Assembly (NCBI GenBank): GCA_016290695.1
Contig: JAEEUX010000089.1
Span: 1 to 8,928 of the forward strand
DNA from: Oscillospiraceae bacterium
GTDB taxonomy: Bacteria; Bacillota; Clostridia; Oscillospirales; Oscillospiraceae
Direction of reading: 5' to 3'
Length of the DNA stretch: 8,928 nt
Made by a program: the position numbers and the translations under genes. The stretch's first letter is position 1. Each line of letters starts with the position of its first letter. A model generated the notes under the pieces. It was given only the letters and a program-made list of their open reading frames with translations, made no database searches and had not been told where the DNA came from. Positions 6,807-8,928 of this stretch are shown here, piece by piece.

Positions 6807-7514
6807 TCACCATTCAAGCTCGAAGGCTGAAAGCTTCCTGTCGTTGATATCGTTGTTGCGAACGACGCCGTCCCTCAGCTTTATCACATGATCGGACATA
6901 TATTTTATGGCTTCGTTGTGCGTTACCATTATTACCGTGCTGCCGTATTTTTTGTTGCAATCCTCGATCAGCGCAAGAATCTCCTTCGAGGTCCTGTAAT
7001 CCAGCGCGCCCGTCGGCTCGTCGCACAAGAGTATGTCAGGGTTCTTAACGACCGCTCTTCCTATTGAAACTCTCTGCTGCTGCCCGCCCGATAACTGGTT
7101 CGGGTATTTGTATTTATGCTCCTGCAAGCCCAGCGTGCTTAGCACCTCGTCAACCTTCAGCGGCTTGTCGGAAAGATACGCGCCGACCTCTATGTTCTCC
7201 TTTACGTTAAGATTAGGAATAAGATTATACATCTGGAAAACATATCCCAGATGCTTGCGCCGGTACATCGTCAGCTCTCTCTCGCTCATTTCTTCGAGCT
7301 TGTCGCCGTTTATGCTGACAAAGCCCTCGTCCGGCGTATCGATGCCGCCGATGATGTTAAGCAAGGTCGATTTGCCGGAGCCGGAGGGCCCGAGAAGCAC
7401 GCAGAACTCTCCTTTTTTAACCGAGAAATTCATTCCGCGCAGCACCTCCTGCCGCGCCGCTCCTGCGCCGTAGCTCTTTTTTAAATCCTTTATTTCAAGA
7501 AAACTCTCTTTCAT
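6807..7514 (-). CDS. ABC transporter ATP-binding protein (MacB/LolD family)
   Basis: With the start chosen here the protein has 235 residues and a complete set of ABC motifs: Walker A GPSGSGKST (42-50), Q-loop Gln94 in VFQMYNL, signature LSGGQQQR (141-148), Walker B ILLCDEP (161-167) with the D-loop ALD, and the switch His199 in VTH. The sequence is closest in style to MacB/LolD-type ATPases that pair with FtsX-like permeases, which matches the gene downstream. The frame can be extended by seven codons to an ATG at 7535, but an AAAGGAGA box sits seven bases before the ATG at 7514, so 7514 is preferred. The protein acts at the cytoplasmic face, coupling ATP hydrolysis to permease movement. Expression comes from the consensus promoter at 7667-7695, probably under repressor control. 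Confidence 0.93.
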   Translation of the reverse strand: MKESFLEIKDLKKSYGAGAARQEVLRGMNFSVKKGEFCVLLGPSGSGKSTLLNIIGGIDTPDEGFVSINGDKLEEMSERELTMYRRKHLGYVFQMYNLIPNLNVKENIEVGAYLSDKPLKVDEVLSTLGLQEHKYKYPNQLSGGQQQRVSIGRAVVKNPDILLCDEPTGALDYRTSKEILALIEDCNKKYGSTVIMVTHNEAIKYMSDHVIKLRDGVVRNNDINDRKLSAFELEW

Positions 7515-7521
7515 GGAAGTG

Positions 7522-7529
7522 TCTCCTTT
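7522..7529 (-). promoter_or_regulatory. ribosome binding site that sets the ABC ATPase start
   Basis: On the - strand this reads AAAGGAGA, seven bases before the ATG at 7514. The alternative ATG at 7535 lies upstream of this box and has no such site. Confidence 0.8.
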
Positions 7530-7546
7530 ACGCATTGATTTATTTG

Positions 7547-7603
7547 TGCCCTGATAAGGAAGGGCATCGGTATGACCGGAAAAGCGTCGTTTATATCCGG
7601 TCA
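7547..7603. repeat. two inverted repeats in the ABC operon leader
   Basis: TGACCGGA (7573-7580) and TCCGGTCA (7596-7603) are perfect 8-bp complements 15 bp apart. TGCCCT (7547-7552) and AGGGCA (7561-7566) are perfect 6-bp complements 8 bp apart. Both lie in the ~145-nt untranslated leader between the predicted transcription start and the ATPase start. They may form RNA hairpins, or the first may be a protein site. I see no known riboswitch pattern and no terminator T-run. Confidence 0.5.
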
Positions 7604-7607
7604 GCCG

Positions 7608-7658
7608 ATTAGCGACAACTAACCGATGGGTATAAACTAATGGTTAGTAGCACCTAAC
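7608..7658. promoter_or_regulatory. cluster of GTTAG/CTAAC operator half-sites
   Basis: Site 1 is GTTAG-N6-CTAAC (7643-7658, perfect). Site 2 is ATTAG-N6-CTAAC (7608-7623, one mismatch) with flanking CG on both sides. The two have identical geometry and lie 35 bp apart centre to centre. A fifth half-site (CTAAT, 7637-7641) combines with the GTTAG at 7643 into ACTAA-TGG-TTAGT (7636-7648), also perfect. Site 1 covers about +2 to +17 of the predicted transcript. This is typical placement for a TetR-, MarR- or similar dimeric repressor; no regulator gene is in the window. Confidence 0.65.
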
Positions 7659-8734
7659 TCACGCTGATTATAGTAGCATAACTCCCATCTGTCAAGTCCT
7701 TTTGCCGTCTGAAATGAGGCGTTAACGCCTGCAAAACCCTGATTTGAAGGAAATGGCGCGAGCGAAGACGGGCGGCCGGAGCTTGCGGGATAAGCGGCCT
7801 GCCTGCGGCGCGTGTTTTGATTTTTCTCTAAGGCAATACCGCACAATTCCCGGCACATATTTTGCTTGCAGAATGTTCCGTCATATCGTCCAAAAATACT
7901 CGGCAATACACAAAGTATTCCCTGCGTTTTTTGAACAATCTGACGAAAATTCTGACAGCGCAATCTTTGCGCCGGAATTATGCGGTGTTGCCCTAAATAA
8001 TATATGTTTTCTTTTTCCTCATTTGCTACAATACAGCTATCATCCCATCCATATTTTCGACAAAGAGCCTTGTTAAATGCATAATGCGATACTGGTTTTT
8101 CCTCAGAAACATTAAGAATCCCGACATAATCATTTGTAGTCAGTTCAATAATTGCATCAGCCAATTCATTCACATCAACGATACTGAATTCAATATTATT
8201 GGCTCTGATATATATCTCTCCGGAGTCCACATGTTTTTTCAATGCAAGACTCCTATTATCCATTTCTCCAAAAGGATCAATGCCATAAATACTGCCAGGA
8301 CGAACAATACAATAATTCGGCAACTTGCTGATAACTTGCTCAGACTTTATTTTTCCATTGAAGTAATGATGATTATAGCTTTCTTCCGTCCTAAGAAATG
8401 GTTCAACGCTTTCAGACATGTTTTTCTCATAGGCAACTGAAGTAGACACAAAGATAAACCTTTTAGAACCTACGGCATCACAAAGGGCAGGCATCACTTT
8501 TTCAGCAATCTCTTCCTCACGTTCATGATTCATCACTGTCCAGATAATAACGTCAGGCTTATATTCCGTCACGAGAGCAGTCAAGCTGCTTATTTCGAAA
8601 ACATCCAGTTTAATATAATCTCTATTTTTATTATTCTTGCTGTACGTTCCTAATACTTCATTACCACTATTCTTTATTTTCGAATAGATAGTGCCCCCAA
8701 GGAACCCACTGGCTCCCAAAATCAATACTTTCAC
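7637..8734 (-). CDS. NAD-dependent epimerase/dehydratase family protein with replaced C-terminus
   Basis: The first ~247 of 365 residues form an extended-SDR domain. They include the nucleotide motif GASGFLG (7-13), the acidic KLDVFE block (42-47), the Ser-rich strand FVSTSVAY (95-102), the catalytic pair Tyr124-X3-Lys128 and RPGSIYG (145-151). Substrate is not readable; dTDP-sugar reductase or epimerase types are plausible. The start is GTG at 8734 with GGGGTG upstream. After NIYYL (residue 247) the frame enters a 161-bp foldback element (to about residue 302). It then continues through sequence rich in Arg, Pro and Ser that does not look like SDR, ending inside the ABC operon operator. The family's normal C-terminal substrate-binding end is missing, so the product is probably inactive or altered. 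The gene is much more AT-rich than the operon to its left, suggesting a different origin. Confidence 0.75.
   Translation of the reverse strand: MKVLILGASGFLGGTIYSKIKNSGNEVLGTYSKNNKNRDYIKLDVFEISSLTALVTEYKPDVIIWTVMNHEREEEIAEKVMPALCDAVGSKRFIFVSTSVAYEKNMSESVEPFLRTEESYNHHYFNGKIKSEQVISKLPNYCIVRPGSIYGIDPFGEMDNRSLALKKHVDSGEIYIRANNIEFSIVDVNELADAIIELTTNDYVGILNVSEEKPVSHYAFNKALCRKYGWDDSCIVANEEKENIYYLGQHRIIPAQRLRCQNFRQIVQKTQGILCVLPSIFGRYDGTFCKQNMCRELCGIALEKNQNTRRRQAAYPASSGRPSSLAPFPSNQGFAGVNASFQTAKGLDRWELCYYNQRELGATNH
7667..7695 (-). promoter_or_regulatory. full-consensus sigma-A promoter of the ABC operon
   Basis: On the - strand TTGACA (7695-7690) and TATAAT (7672-7667) are both perfect and are separated by exactly 17 bp. 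The predicted start is near 7660, within or next to the repressor-like palindrome. A promoter this strong in front of an efflux-type operon fits tight repression. Confidence 0.88.
7717..7730. repeat. 14-bp perfect palindrome upstream of the ABC promoter
   Basis: AGGCGTTAACGCCT is a perfect palindrome centred 31 bp upstream of the middle of the -35 hexamer. TTTTGC (7700-7705) and GCAAAA (7731-7736) also pair around it, off centre. It could be an upstream regulator site or the 3' hairpin of an older gene. No T-run follows on either strand. Confidence 0.45.
7828..7996. mobile_element. 161-bp foldback MITE with CTAA target duplication
   Basis: The body is 7832-7992. The left end GGCAATACCGCACAATTCC and the complement of the right end, GGCAACACCGCATAATTCC, differ at two of the first 19 bases. 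CTAA flanks both sides (7828-7831 and 7993-7996), consistent with a 4-bp target duplication. The similarity between the left half and the complement of the right half continues inward: both carry CAGAAT, TTC, GTCA and a run of A in the same order. The whole element can therefore fold into one long imperfect hairpin. It has no transposase and would need one supplied in trans. I cannot name the parent IS family. Body plus one duplication is 165 bp, exactly 55 codons, and it leaves the epimerase frame open. Confidence 0.8.
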
Positions 8735-8781
8735 ACTTTCACCCCATAGTAAGTTATCCTACTGGAAGTATATTGTTTCCT

Positions 8782-8928
8782 TTAATGCCCTTCAATATTA
8801 TCTGGGAAAGGTGCATCACCATAAACCGTTATGACATAGCTTCCATCTTTCTTTTCCAGCTCACGATACTTATACCGCACCTCAAATATATGATTCACAT
8901 CATCCTCAGACATATCTGAATTAAATGT
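8782..8928 (-). CDS. unrecognised protein, C-terminal end (5' partial)
   Basis: A frame open from the right edge encodes 48 residues: TFNSDMSEDDVNHIFEVRYK, then YRELEKKDGSYVITVYGDAP, then FPDNIEGH and TAA at 8782. It is soluble and charged and contains no motif I recognise. It ends 47 bp before the epimerase GTG on the same strand and shares its AT-rich composition, so the two may be co-transcribed. Confidence 0.6.
   Translation of the reverse strand, partial: TFNSDMSEDDVNHIFEVRYKYRELEKKDGSYVITVYGDAPFPDNIEGH

Noticed and set aside
7533..7535. Upstream ATG as start of the ABC ATPase
   Set aside because: The AAAGGAGA box lies downstream of it and is correctly spaced for the ATG at 7514.
7744..8440. 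Two + strand frames of 110 and 118 codons opposite the epimerase
   Set aside because: The SDR motifs on the - strand establish the coding frame on the right side. The first frame crosses the foldback element and has no recognisable domain.

Overview
The window looks like chromosome of an anaerobic Gram-positive bacterium of the Clostridia type, probably a gut lineage. The reasons are strong AGGAGG-type ribosome binding sites, consensus sigma-A promoters, a uroporphyrinogen-decarboxylase-like methyltransferase module, and a small membrane protein resembling the CD1845 family of clostridial conjugative elements. No rRNA, tRNA or CRISPR array is visible. Base composition is uneven: a counted stretch at 6001-6060 is 34/60 G+C, and one at 8101-8160 is 21/60. 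The right-hand ~0.9 kb is clearly more AT-rich than the rest.

Region 1 (1-2190, + strand) is the end of a metabolic operon. It holds a cupin-like protein cut by the left edge, a URO-D/MtaA-like corrinoid methyltransferase homologue, and a 5-bp-spaced small Cys-rich gene that carries an in-frame TAA. A GC-rich hairpin follows.

Region 2 (2200-4093, + strand) looks like an acquired island or remnant. An AAA_14/DUF4143-type ATPase has its own near-perfect promoter bracketed by two 38-nt copies of the same palindromic motif. The second copy abuts the Shine-Dalgarno sequence. After the ATPase comes a hairpin terminator and then a CD1845-like membrane protein. That gene has no usable start codon at its expected N-terminus, and its C-terminus runs into the terminator of the neighbouring convergent operon.

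Region 3 (4002-7695, - strand) is an ABC export-type operon: a MacB/LolD-like ATPase followed by an 897-aa FtsX-like permease. It is read from a promoter with both hexamers perfect. A cluster of GTTAG/CTAAC half-sites lies at and after the transcription start, suggesting control by a dimeric repressor encoded elsewhere. A hairpin terminator ends the operon.

Region 4 (7637-8928, - strand, AT-rich) contains the end of an unrecognised gene and an NAD-dependent epimerase/reductase. The 3' part of the epimerase is disrupted by a 161-bp foldback MITE with a 4-bp target duplication (CTAA). The element is inserted so that the reading frame stays open, and the chimeric tail runs on into the ABC operon promoter.

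The two most notable items are the paired palindromes around the promoter of the DUF4143 ATPase and the frame-preserving foldback element.
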